The notes under the pieces are model-generated. The model worked only from the letters and a program-made list of their open reading frames with translations, did no database searches and was not told where the DNA came from. This document shows, in pieces, positions 1-11,948 of a stretch of DNA of 64,000 nt. A program made the position numbers and the translations under genes. The stretch spans positions 11,408,001 through 11,472,000 of the forward strand of contig NC_003284.9 in the NCBI RefSeq assembly GCF_000002985.6. Direction: 5' to 3'. Origin of the DNA: Caenorhabditis elegans (Eukaryota > Nematoda > Chromadorea > Rhabditida > Rhabditidae). Position 1 is the stretch's first letter. Each line of letters opens with the position of its first letter.

Positions 1-2574
1 CAATGTTCCTCTTCTTCCCGATCATTCATTTTATACGTTTAAAAAAGGCGGGACTTGATCACAAGAGGAAGAGGTAAGAGAGTAGAGAGAAAAATGCGAG
101 AAATGTTTTGATGGCTCGCATTTCGCGAAGAGCAAACGAAAAATTGTTTGTGAAGTAAACGAGCCGATGAAACTGATAGCATATGTGGAAATTGAGAAAG
201 TGAGATAGATAAAGAGAGAACATACATTTTTATCAATAAAAAGTTCGAGGAAAGGAAGTAGAAAAAGCGAAGATTAGGGGTTCGTTGGACTCAAAGACTA
301 CAGAGCATGGCAGTTTTAAAAAGTTGGTGAAAAAAAAAACCAAAAACGTATGTGACAGGTGAAGAAAAACTAGGTTATGACAAAAAAGGTCCTTGACAGA
401 AGATTTGGTACTGTCGTAAATAACAATCTTCAAATCTGATAAGAACAGAAGATGGGAGTTAACACATTTGCAAGTTGATTCGCTTATGCGATGCTCCTAT
501 TATTTTGCGAAATAAATTAATTTATACTTCCATATTCTCAAAAAAAATTATTTTAGTAGTTCTACAATTGAGATTTAAAAAATGGTGATGCCGGTTGCCA
601 TTTTAAATATGTTTAAACCAATTAAAATTGATCTCTTCGTGTGTCTTAATAAAGTGAATAATTGAAAATAGTTACTTTGTACTCCCGAAATGATTAATGT
701 TGAAAGTTTTTTTTCAAGCTGCATACCAAAGTCTTAGCTATAAAGGAGAAAAAAAAGAGAAAAAACAAATTTTATAATAGTTTTTTATCTGTCCACTCCA
801 TTTTTCAAAAGTAATTGTGAAGTATCTTGCCCAATGCTTACAAGTTTTCTACGAAATAAAGTTTCCGACTTACAGAATTAAATTGATATTGCTACAAAAT
901 GACTCTGATGGACTCTATAAGTAAATCTAACATTTTGATGTTTTTATATTTTTTACCGTATTTTTGTATTATTTTCTCTCTATTATTATAATTATGCTAA
1001 ACTTCAAAAAATAAAAAGGAGATCATTATAAATTCAAAAATCAAGGGGAATAAAACCAATTGTAGATGGAAAAACACATTTAAAAGTGTTGCGAACATTT
1101 TGATTAAAAATTTAGTAAAGGTAAAATGAAATACACGTTTTTGCTAGAAACCTTTCCTCATCTGATATTGGTAAAAAAATCAAGTTTTTCCTCAAAAATC
1201 ACTCCTTCTCGAACTTTACCCCAAACATCTTGTTTTTACTATCTAAAAAGACCAATGACCACGAGTTGCACAGTTTGTTGACTTTTCACACTGTTTTAAT
1301 TTTTTGCAAATTTAAATCTCAAACATCTAATTTTCCTCAAAATCCAATAACCAGACTCGGCTCATTGGTCTCCCGCCATGATATCATGTTCCGGTCCATC
1401 ACTGTTCTCAAATTCCACATCATTGAATAAACATCAATACTACTGTGTGTTTGAATAAACAATTATCTGGATTCATCGAACACTTTATTCATGATTTTTA
1501 CTCTTCAGAGATTTACACAAATCCAGAAGATCATGGACATCAAACCAATTGATCGTAATTAATGTCTTGGCATAAAAAGTGTAAAACAGTTGGTCAGCTT
1601 CAACAAACACTTTAGATCACGCGGCTGAAAATGAGTCACAATCAGTAAGAAAAGATAAGAGAACCCCACAAAAAACCATCGAAAGATCGAGAAGTGTCAC
1701 TTCTTAGTGATCGCGGAATGATCCTGTTCGCGCATGAATCATGTTTACTCAACTGTGATTCATGCTTTTACTGATATAAGGAAAACTAAAATAGTGTACT
1801 CAACTGCCTAAATGTATAATTTATTTTTTGATGAAAAGTGGGGTAAAATTGGAAACACTTTTGAAAATGAAGAATCGAATTGCAAAGAACACACAAATAT
1901 GTAAGAAAAATAAGACTAGTGACCAGAGAATACAATACTCTAATTGGTTCAAAAGTATTTGCGGTAAGCCGCAATTCTTAGTCCACTACCCCCTAAAGAC
2001 GTAATTATTGTGTGTAACTGCGCTCTAGTGTACAAAAGCAAAATGAAAATGCCTAATTTATTTTGTTTGTAAAACTCGTATTCCTGATATTCAAAATCTT
2101 ATGAAAGGAAATGGATCCGCATAGAATAGGAATTATTCAAAAATAAGGCTGATTTTTCAATTTGAGGTGTTGGACTAAAAGCGAAGTTGAAATATGTTTA
2201 TCCAAATTAATCACAAATCAAATTTAAAACCCGATTGGGGAAAGAAACATTAGCAGATAGTTGCTAAACAATAACCGAATTATTTGATATGACTCGAAAG
2301 TCAAATGAGCTTAGAAAAACTATACAAGGCTTAAAAAAGAAAAAAACCAAACATTGAAACCTAGAAAAGCTACAAAAAAAACAAATTGAATATTATGAGA
2401 AACTACAAAAATGTCATGTTTCAAATATGAGATGAATATACAATTACAATTACCAGCTGTGTTACAGTGGGGAAAATTGAAAATGGAATGATAAAGAGAA
2501 GGAGATTTACTTAAATGTTGAAACTGATGAAATAATTAATTCAAGTCTTTTGGTATTTACAGAAAATTGAGAAG
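1..2574. other. Intergenic region downstream of pek-1
   Basis: AT-rich sequence beyond the 3' end of pek-1. I found no exon series on either strand: the open stretches are short, low in coding character and lack paired splice sites. The only structured element I see is a short hairpin near 1732-1765, listed separately. The 3' UTR of pek-1 must lie just below 2575, but no canonical AATAAA is evident on the minus strand close to the stop. Confidence 0.6.
1732..1765. repeat. Perfect 10-bp inverted repeat (hairpin)
   Basis: GCATGAATCA at 1732-1741 and its exact reverse complement TGATTCATGC at 1756-1765 flank a 14-base loop. A second near-palindrome, GAAGTGTCACTTC, lies at 1691-1703. It could be a protein-binding site or a transcribed hairpin; nothing identifies it. 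Confidence 0.5.
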
Positions 2575-5500
2575 TTATTGGAGAAATTTATGAGTAGCTA
2601 CTTCATGGGCAGTAGGACGTTCTGATGGTTCCAAGCTGGTCAGTTGGAGAAGGAAATCCCGCTGAAATTTTATTTTAAAACGAAAAGTTAATTTATTATT
2701 TTAGTTCATTACAAATAAACATTTCGATAGTAACTCACCGACTCTGGCACATTGTCCAAAATGGCTGGAATATCTCCTTTCTGGAAATCAGCAAATGTGT
2801 GAATTCTCTCGCTAGCAGTAGAAAATGAAATGATGAGCTCTGTTGCGACTAGTCCCAGTGCGAAAATATCCACTTTCTCCGTGTATTGTTGATGTTTCAA
2901 TTGCTCTGGAGACATGTAGGATCGAGTGCCGACGTTTTTCGTATGCTTTGCACTGCTGTCTGAATCCTGGCGAACTGTTATTTTGGGAGCTCCATCAGTT
3001 TTAGTTGCCAATCCAAGATCTCCAATTTTGAGGATTTGATGACCATGTGTTGAGTCGAGAGAGAAAAATACATTTCCTGGTTTCAAATCTCTGTGGATGA
3101 ATCCTTTGTTGTGAAGGTATTCAAGACCGCTCGCCAATTGTTTAATCCAATTTTTCATCGTGAATAGCGGACGACTTTCCATGGTTTTGCTGCGGCGGAT
3201 CCAATCTTCAAGGGTCTTCTCGGCACATAATTGCATTACAATATACAAATAGGCACAGTCACCAGTATCATTTCTTTCTCGAACCTCCAGTTCTTGATTT
3301 TCCGTCTCAACGATCATCGCCTGAATATGTATCGTTTTGTTCAACAACAATGTTTAAGTAAAGTTCAATAAAGTACAGATAAAGTTACAAAATGTCTCAC
3401 TCTGTTATGGATTGAGAGTTCTTCAATCACAGCAATCTCCTTCTTTGTTTCTTTCACAGCTTCATTATCAACATCATCTGAGCCATCGACAAACTCAATT
3501 CCTCCTGATGAAGAGTTATACTTCTTGGGCTCATCATCAATAGAAGAGCCGGAAGATGAGGAAGGTGATTCATCACTAGAGCTACTATCCTCTGTAGTGT
3601 CCGATTCTTCATCACTTTCTGAGAAGGCAACGCTCTCTTCTTTCAGCTCGGCAGTAGTTCTGTCAGATCCTCCATCTAAAATATTGATTTGTGCTTAGTT
3701 TAAATCAAAATTGGTTTTACTTACGCAATCCAAGCTTGCTTTCGGAAGTTGTGCGTTTTGCTCCGACTTCTTGTGGCTTTGCAGACGTACTCCAACTATT
3801 CTCAGCATCAGTTGTATTTCCAACAACGGGAGGCATTGCAAATGACTCCGCAAAAGATGCAGTGTCTGCTGATCTGACACGTTTCCCTTCACTTGTGTGC
3901 TTCTTTGCTTTTTTGATTTCATGAAGTTTTGCCAGTTTTTCAGCTTTTATTTTCCCAAGAAGATTCTCATCTTCTTTTTCCTGAAATCCCTTCGGCGGCC
4001 TTTCCTCCCAAGCATAGAAGTACCGAATAATTCCAGGATGATCAAACATCGCAAGAGCTCTTGCTTCTCGGAGCACACGATTTCTCGCTTTGTCACTGAA
4101 AAACAAAACTAATGAGAAACACCAAGATAATTGGAATTCACTTACTTATCAGCAACCGCAATTCTCTTGACAGCGTACTCGTTCATGTCTGTAATACTTT
4201 GAGCACGGAACACAACACCAAAACCACCATGCCCGATGACCTTCTTGACCTCAAATTCGTTGGCAAATCTACTTGTGAATCCTTCGAGACTTGAGCGTGA
4301 AATCGTCCGATTTCTCAAAAGTCGCTTTTTCTCATCATTTGAAAATGAATCCTCGTCGGTGTCAATGTCAGTTTTTACCAGTCGTTGAACGGGCTTTATT
4401 TGAGGTTGAGTATGAGTCTCAATGTTTGACTTTTCAATGGGCTGAAATTTGAGTATTTCATTATTTTTTTTAAAAGAATAAGCTTGTTACAACAAAAATA
4501 AGATGCATACATTTGTTGAATTTTAGTTGTTAATAATTAGCGAAAACAGTCTATTCAAAAATGCAAACGCGTTGAAAGGAAGGGGAAATCGTTTTTGGGT
4601 TTTTTGAACGTATAGATCCGAAATGTGCTTAAATAAAAATATTTCAAAATGGAAATTCTTAAAATTGCTTGGAAATTGTTTTCTTGGCTGAAAAAAAAGA
4701 TCGAAAAACCCAATTTTCAGTCGTTTCGGTAATTTTTCCGTGTTAATTGTGAAAAGAACTTACCATTAGCGGTTTCCTATGTATTGCTCCAATTGGTGTG
4801 GTACTCAAATCTGATCCTTCTTCAACAAATCGTTCAATTTCATCATCTGTCGGTGCAAACGACGTCTGTAATACAAATAAGGCATTTTTTTAAATGTTAA
4901 ATTGTGTGACTTACAGTTCGAGTTCTGTGGGATGCACTTTCAGTTTCTGCACTTTCGGTGCTTGATAGGTGTTCAATCATTCGAGGAGAACTTTTTGCGA
5001 TTTTATTGTATACCACCGCTACAGTAACACCAATTAGTCCAGCAAGAAAACTGACAACAGCGGTCGGGTTGAAAATATAACTGAAGATCGTTTGCATAAG
5101 GGTGATTGGAGAATTAACTTTGAATTTGACTCTTTGTGGTTCGGATTCCAAAACAAGATAACCGTAATCACCTGTAAACAAAAATCTTCCAAAAAGTTTT
5201 TAAAAATCTGATAATTGTTACCTGATTTTGACACCGAAGTAGATCTCAAGTTTTCAGTTCCAATCCGCTGTGCTGATACTTCAGTATCCGAAGCAATGAT
5301 TTGTAACTTCCGTCTAGCAGAAGAGCCACTTAATGACTTGTCTTCAATGGCTTTGCTTTGGGAATGACGAAACGCATTATGAAGCACCAATCCTGAAATT
5401 ATTTGTTGAATGATTTAGTATTCTTTTTTGCTAACTTACGCAAGGTTTCATCCTTCACATTGTATGCAAGACTTCTGGTTTCTTCATTAGCAGTGCAGAA

Positions 5501-6811
5501 TCGAGGATTCGTGAGCTCTGTCATTGTTGAAAGCTCTGGCAATGCGTTCATTCTCTGCTTCAAGTTATTCTTAGCTTTGGGACTTTGAATGATGAATGGA
5601 AATCCATTTGATGTACCCATGTAAAGGAGAGATGACTGAGTTTGCAAGTTGTGTTGTTCACGCTGCATCACTTCATATTGAGTGGTGAAAATATTACTTG
5701 GGTCGAAGATGGATATCTGGAATCATGTAAAAATTTTAAATGTTTTACGAAAACAGTAATTTTACCTCTCCGATTTGATTTCCATAAACTTGCCAAACAC
5801 TAACAATGTGCCCATCTACGTTCGTTTTCCATTCCTCGCGGTTGTACTTGTCAACAGCAACAATCACTCCGTCTGGGGGTTGGAGCAATATTTTGACGTC
5901 AGAAACTAATGTTGGACTAGTTATTCCGCCAGCCAAAGTGACACCAATCTCAGCTGTAGATAAGTTCCATCTTTCAATTCCACGAAGAGTGTCCATTGCA
6001 CGAATCGAGTTCGTAGTCCGCCTTATTAAAATTATTGGATTTTTTGGAGTTTCCGTATCTCCGGGTCCACAAGACTCCATTGAACACTCATATTTTTGCT
6101 CTCCTGTGAATAAGTCAAAACCTTTGGTAGTAACACTTTTTCCACCAGCTACGGCGTCCTGTCCAAGGCGGATAGTAGATTCCAGAAGAGAATCAGTAGT
6201 GATTGGGAGTGGTTCAATGAGATTTGTGTTATGTGTGTACGAAAACAATCTTCCATCTAATGTTGGCATAAGTTGTAAACTGGTTCCTCCAATGTCAATC
6301 GGCTAAAACAGACAATCATTACTTTCCGTATTGGAATAATTAACTAGGCGATTTTACAAAACTTCAAAAAACAAAATTTTGCTCCAAAGTTTAGAATATC
6401 AAATAAGCATCGCTGTTTTTTTTCTTTTTCAAATTTCATGTGCTTGAAAAGAAATCAACCATTGAAATTTCTTACGTCAGATGTGCTCAGCGTTCCTCTT
6501 AAAAGTGGTGCATCCTCGTATCTCCAAATCATTTCACCCGTTTCTCCATCCAGTGCAGTGACGACTCCATCCAGAGTAGCGGTGATAATAATGTTCACTT
6601 GACTATTCTGATCACAACCCGCATTTTGTACATAACCATTCTGTAAATTCAATTATATGTATATAAAGGTTCAAGCAAAAATATATGCAAAACTCACTTG
6701 ACAAGATGATACAACTTCTATGTCATCATCGATGTACTGTTGGCCAGCGTTGAATGGTACCAAGGCCATGAAGAGCAAGAACCCAGCTAAAACTATATAA
6801 TACACACTCAT
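2575..6811 (-). CDS. pek-1: PEK-1, PERK-type ER-stress eIF2-alpha kinase
   Basis: Twelve exons (minus strand): 6811-6698, 6640-6476, 6302-5766, 5716-5440, 5392-5222, 5171-4915, 4865-4764, 4441-4146, 4095-3725, 3675-3401, 3320-2739, 2661-2575. Phases agree throughout and give 3234 nt, 1077 residues. A signal peptide (MSVYYIVLAGFLLFM) is followed by a luminal beta-propeller-like stress sensor, about residues 25-440, with a repeat such as LDGETGEMIWRYED. One membrane helix lies near 451-475. The cytosolic kinase starts near residue 600: glycine loop GHGGFGVVF, AVKRI lysine, a long Ser/acidic insert, catalytic HRDLKPGN near 930, DLG in place of DFG, and an SPEQL motif. In this family, unfolded ER protein triggers dimerisation and the kinase phosphorylates eIF2-alpha to lower translation. 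Identity is very secure; exon edges are by consensus. Confidence 0.96.
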
Positions 6812-6827
6812 TCCGGGATTAATTGGA

Positions 6828-6839
6828 TTAGAATGGCAT
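6828..6839 (-). promoter_or_regulatory. Minimal uORF in the pek-1 leader
   Basis: An ATG at 6839 starts a three-codon frame (Met-Pro-Phe-stop) that ends 16 nt before the pek-1 start codon. An acceptor-like CTTCAG lies just upstream, so the mRNA would begin near 6846 if it is trans-spliced there and would carry this uORF. If transcription starts further up without trans-splicing, the same frame is open from about 7022 (64 codons). The sequence shows the frame; its use is inferred. Confidence 0.5.
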
Positions 6840-6846
6840 CTCCACC

Positions 6847-8660
6847 CTGAAGTTCACATTATTATTCAAAAATTCAAGACGAGTTTGGTGGTATTTATGA
6901 GAAAACGTGATAAAATGTGAATAGTCTAAAAAATCGACAGTGCTGCACGTGTTTTGGTAACACGTCTCCGTTGCCACCGTTGTCTCTATTGAAGACTGTT
7001 TGTTTCTCTCGCACTCTCTCACTCTTTACCGTTGGCCGTTTTCCCGAACATTCCCGTTCTTAGGCAACGTTTTCTAGCGCTCACGGATTTGGAGGATTGC
7101 ACTAACCGTTTATGTGTGCCTTTGTAATTTTTTTCTTAATAAATTTAGAATATTTCAACTTAAACGTGGAGATGCCATTCACAAAATATTAAAACCATGT
7201 CGAAATAACATGTGAGAACAAAAAACATGTGACTATACAAATTTCTTTTCAAACTTTCATAAGACACAAGAGAGCAAAACGCAAATAGAGTACGAGAGAT
7301 ACAAAAAGTGAAGAGCAGATAACAAGAGTGATTAGCGGATAGTAAAAAGAAACAGTTGGTGCAAAATGTACGCAATTGCATCATAATTGCCGCGCAAAGG
7401 TGTGGGAAAGGGGGGAGGGAGGTGTTGGTCACTTTCTCTCACTGTGGGAGGCCAAGTTACAATTGAGGATCAATATCGTGATGCAATTCGACAAAGGTCA
7501 AATAGTTTATTAAATAGAATCATCTACATGCTTTTAGATATTTCTTTATAGAGAAGTGAAGGGATTACTAAAACGCCAAGTGAGGGTGCACTTGTTTACG
7601 TGAAAAGAGTTGTCGATAAAATAACCAATTTTTCTTTGAGTTACAAAGAGCTTTAAGTCATGCGTGTTTATCCCATTTTAAATGAAACTTTATGATTTAC
7701 TTTTGATATAACCCTTTTGCACATTTGATTGATAAATTTCTTACGAGTTTCAGTAGCTGCCCTGCATATATTTTATCAAGAACACAATTCACTCTAGACA
7801 AATTCGTGTCGTAGGGTCAATTTTAATCACTTTATAATACTTTTCATCAAAAAATTGCGCAGAAAATGACATTTTTCCAAGGGACTTTTATATGATATCA
7901 TAAGCCAACGCTTTTTATTTATCTAAATTATAACAATTCTATTTTAACTTTTATTTTAACGAGATTTAAGATTTTTTATATACAAACTCTTTAAAGCATT
8001 TTGAGGATTTTTTCAGAAACATTATTAAGTATTCAGAAAAAGGAAGAAAGTTCAAGTTTGTAGTGATTGGAAATATTTTGGATGATCTGGCACTTCTAAA
8101 TGTAGTGACTAACTTATACTGATATAGAAACACTTGAAAAGGCACTGTGGGTGATATGACATGACATTTCAGAGTGTTTGTTTCAAAACAGTTATATTTG
8201 CACAGAAAAGACATGTATGTACATGTAACATTGTTTTTGCAAACATAATTTTGTAGAAATTATTTCAGTACTACGTAAAATAAACAAAAAATACACGTTA
8301 AAGGAAAGTCAAACTTTCACAAAAAACGGTATGTTTGTTTCAGTTACTCGATAATTGTTTAGAAAAATATTTTTAAGGCAACTAGTTTTCGTTATGTATA
8401 GAATAAAACTTAAAATACCTTTAGTTTTGAAAGTCACTTTCTAATGTTAAAATTTTAGAAAATTCAGATTTTCACGATTCAATTAACATGAAACGCCATA
8501 TGTTTATATTCTAATAGCCTATTTAAAAATTAAATCAAAATGCATTGTGAACTTTCTAAATTTAGATTAGCGTAAATCTTTCTAGATTCACCAAATTTGT
8601 CATTTGCCGTACATACGTTTTAGGTTTTAAGAAACGCATACACGCTTCGATTCTGTGGCA
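6847..8660. other. pek-1 upstream region and intergenic spacer
   Basis: This is the promoter side of pek-1 and the 3' side of the next gene. A CACGTG E-box lies at 6946-6951 in a GC-richer patch (about 6940-7090). A purine-rich GGGGGGAGGGAGG tract lies near 7409-7424. The rest (7450-8640) is AT-rich with no exon series that I could support. Confidence 0.55.
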
Positions 8661-8662
8661 CA

Positions 8663-8668
8663 TTTATT
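8663..8668 (-). terminator. AATAAA polyadenylation signal
   Basis: AATAAA on the minus strand, about 76 nt beyond the stop codon of the four-transmembrane orphan gene. Distance and strand suit its 3' end. Confidence 0.5.
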
Positions 8669-8743
8669 AAATCATCTTAGTTGTTTCATAGAATATGAAA
8701 TTGTTAAACAATTCAAAAAAAGAGTTCAGAAGGAAGTTATCAG

Positions 8744-10740
8744 CTATCTGGCTGCAATAGACGTCCCATCTCTTGTTCTTCTACACCGTCGGAAGAATTC
8801 GGCCATTCTGAAATTGGTGATTCAACGTTTTGTTTCTTTTAAGGAAACAACCTTGCAAATAACATCAGTCCAAATCCATTTGTTAAAACACAAACTAAAG
8901 CTGGATAAATGTTTAAATCATGCTCATGGGCATAAACAGCCAAAAGCATAGTGTACCAAAGAAGAATAAACTGCAATCCTTTCACAAAATATATCCTCAG
9001 ATCAAATTTGTTTAGCTCGCTTCAAAATAAAATGGTTTCATTAAAACCGCAGGACTCATTGAAGTTTAATTCTTACCAAAAATGTACATAAAGAGACGAA
9101 TAATCCAAATCCTTTGTTACTAGTCTCATTGAAAAGTTATTCTCACAACAACATAAAAAACCAACCATATAGACGTTGAAATAAAGTAGCATGCCAATGA
9201 GAAGACTAAAAATCATTGACTCAAACACATGCCTATTAAAAATTTGACTTTTACCTTGAAACCACTAGAATAATTGTCGGTAGAGTCATTGAAAGCGTCT
9301 CTTGTAAATCTGAGTAATTTGTGACTTGGGACCAAATATGCGAGGCAAATGTTGCCAGAGTCATGAATGAAAAAAACAATGTGTACCAAATTGGCATAGT
9401 GTATCTTGCAGCAGTTAGAGATCGAACTTTCAAATCTGAACAAAAAATCACTGGCTGTAGAGATGATTTCAGTCAAGTTTACCTGCACGATAATGGTTGT
9501 CAAAAGAAGCAGATGAGTAATGTTTCATTGTAAATATTTTAAGAAGCATTGGTTTCTCTTTTTGGAGATCTTGTTCACCTTCTTGTATTATGCGCATTGC
9601 TTCAACTACACGTGGCATAGGTACCTAAAACAAATATTTTAATTCATGCAGACGACTTACTTTTTTTTGTTCCACGATGTATGTCATGACTAGTTGCACT
9701 TTAACTATCAATTTTTCGAATTTTTTAAAAGATTATTTCACGTTTGTTACATTGGTTAACTTTTGTGCAACTGTGAAACTGAACTTTTTTCCCTCAATCA
9801 ATCAAAAAAGCAAAACTTTTTTTAAAATTTAAAGCAAAGTGTTAATATTCCATTGAAAATAACTTTCGGCCGCTATGAAGTAGTCCAAATTAAAGATTTC
9901 AAAATGAAAACTTGCATTAAAAAGGTATGTTTATGAATTTAGGTTTTTACGGTATGTTAAACTGGTTCTACTTATAATGCAATGTGTTTTACTTCAATTT
10001 ATAGAAACGAAATATGCTTGTATTTTAAACTTTTTTTTAGAAACCGCATTTAAAATCAAACCTGAACTCTTTCAGGACCAACATGTGTTGATATATTTAT
10101 AAAACATTCATCAGTAAGTACACCTTCTCGTATTAAATTTAACAAAGCACGTTTTTGATGTTTATCCATTCCGGTTACATAATCCAATATCACATCGCTA
10201 TCTACATGCTGCAAACAACTCATTTTTTGCTTGAACTAATAATGTTACACACATCACCATGATAGTCAAAAGTTGCATGCGGAGCATACCGCCTTTCTTC
10301 AAGGTCAACTTCACCGGGAGCTGAAAACCGACAACGGTTAGCCACATTATCAACTTTTCATATTGTGCGGCACGATAAATCAGTGCCGTGTGCACTGTGA
10401 TTACGAGCATTACAAGTGATGCTGAACTTTACCTGTATGAATCCATCTCATCCATTCTGGACTCAGCTCTTTAAGAAAATCAGCGATTGATATGGGGACC
10501 ACCACGTGGTCAACAGAAAAATTTCTGACAAACAATTCGTATGAAATAGATAAGAGTAAAATATACAACTCACTGTGTATTCATATGAAACATTGTGTTT
10601 TCAGTCAAAAGCCCATCTCTCACCGGCCTCAACAATTTTCGAACATCGGCTTTTGCCATATTATGAATATAGGTTAAAAGCATTTCCCTCGAGGTAACAT
10701 ATCCTCTTGAATTTGACGCAGATGGTATATGTATACTCAT
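8744..10740 (-). CDS. Orphan protein, soluble N-terminus plus about four TM helices
   Basis: Nine exons: 10740-10574, 10524-10433, 10320-10253, 10208-10062, 9624-9483, 9435-9255, 9205-9077, 9019-8852, 8807-8744. Phases are consistent and give 385 residues. The start ATG lies 20 nt after an acceptor TTTTGCAG with no upstream donor, typical of an SL1 site. Residues 1-205 are hydrophilic with no motif I recognise. Hydrophobic spans lie near 217-240 (WYTLFFSFMTLATFA), 253-285, 318-338 and 345-365, followed by a strongly basic tail (FFRRCRRTRDG). I recall the cosmid name F46C3.2 for a gene between pek-1 and hum-4, but I cannot name a function. One donor (GAT|gtgtgt at 10253) is weak and could be placed differently. 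It could be a nematode-specific channel- or receptor-like protein; nothing proves that. Confidence 0.75.
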
Positions 10741-10760
10741 TAAGAAATTATATAGGTATT

Positions 10761-11243
10761 CTGCAAAAGAACAAAAGTCAAAAACTGGCTACTTCTATAC
10801 AAAAAAGAAAACAGTAAACAACCCCATTGTTAAAATGAACGGCATGAGTTTGAAAGAGCACCAAATTTTTTTGGTGGGAAGAGATAACTCTATTATTAGT
10901 AATCGCATTAAGCAAAATGTTATGTGGCGATGACATGAAAAAATCGAAGTGAGAACGCTCTTATCAATTTTAATTTGTTCTGTGCAAAAACTCTGGCTCT
11001 GACACAGTTGCCTAACTTTTGTCGCTTTTATTCTGTGAAATAATACGAATCAGAAATGTTATAGGCTTCCGAATTTCCGATGTTGATGAAGTTTTTGATA
11101 AAAAAAATTCACAGGTACACATTTTTATTAGCTTTCGTTTTTGTTTCAAGACAGAAATTAAATGATTGATCAAATTAAAGCATGATTTAGACTCGAAAAA
11201 TGATAATTAAAGAAAAATGACTAAGTAGAGTAAATTGTCATTT
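10761..11243. other. Spacer between two minus-strand genes
   Basis: Holds the upstream side of the four-TM orphan gene and the 3' side of the small secreted-peptide candidate. No further coding signal was seen. Confidence 0.5.
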
Positions 11244-11948
11244 TCAAATTGGATTGTCGTGTTTTACTATCATATCTTCCCGGAAAAGCATTGCTCGTTT
11301 CTGCCGAATTACGTCATCAATAACCATCCTTCTTCGTCTGGAATTATTTTTCAATTTAGTTTTAAATATTCAATACCAAAGATCACACTTCATTGATTTT
11401 TTCTTTTGATAGGTTTGCAAAACAGCTAAGCCGATTTGGAAATAGTTTTCTCGCAGTGAGTGTACACCGATGCAGTTTGAAATTAAATTGAATTATTGAA
11501 CTGAATGGCAGCAATTTCCTATAGTTTTTAGACAAATTTACAAAACGTTGGTATCAAAATAAGGCGGGTTTATTTACGCATGGATATTGAAATTAATTTC
11601 AGAACAACGAAAAATTTATAACATGTGTATTATTTTCAATTAAACCTATTCATCTTATCTTAAAAATAATTATAACCTGAGAATATAGCTGTTCTATAAA
11701 ATTCGAATGTTTGGAGATAAGTCTTAGCCACTGGTTACCGTAATTTTCATGTTATCTTTATTAATAAGAAAATTGGCTCAATGAAAAATCGTTCAAATAT
11801 TGTTACTATGAAACTTGTAATGTAATGAAACTTAAACATATCTAAAATTTCTCACTTCAACATTTTTAGCAGAAAAAGTCACAAACCTGCAATCAACTCC
11901 CGCATTGAAAACAATAAAGACAATGAGAATAAAGAAAACCAAGTTCAT
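11244..11948 (-). CDS. Candidate 51-residue secreted peptide precursor
   Basis: Two exons: 11948-11887 and 11337-11244, joined across a 549-bp intron with a donor GCAG|gtttgt and a strong acceptor ATTCCAG. Exon 1 encodes almost nothing but a classic signal peptide (MNLVFFILIVFIVF, ending AGVDC). Exon 2 encodes about 30 charged residues with basic sites RRR and QKR that suit proprotein cleavage, leaving a possible C-terminal peptide that begins AMLFRED and ends in a stop. Only one cysteine is present, close to the signal cleavage site. No family is recognised. The splice phase is exact (62 nt, then 1 + 93 nt). The model rests on signal peptide plus splice signals only, so chance is possible. 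Confidence 0.5.

Noticed and set aside
5806-6306. 166-codon plus-strand frame inside pek-1
   Set aside because: It is antisense to the well-supported luminal-domain exon of pek-1.
7385-7400. Possible dosage-compensation (MEX-like) motif GCCGCGCAAAGG
   Set aside because: Only a partial match from memory and isolated; cannot be distinguished from chance.
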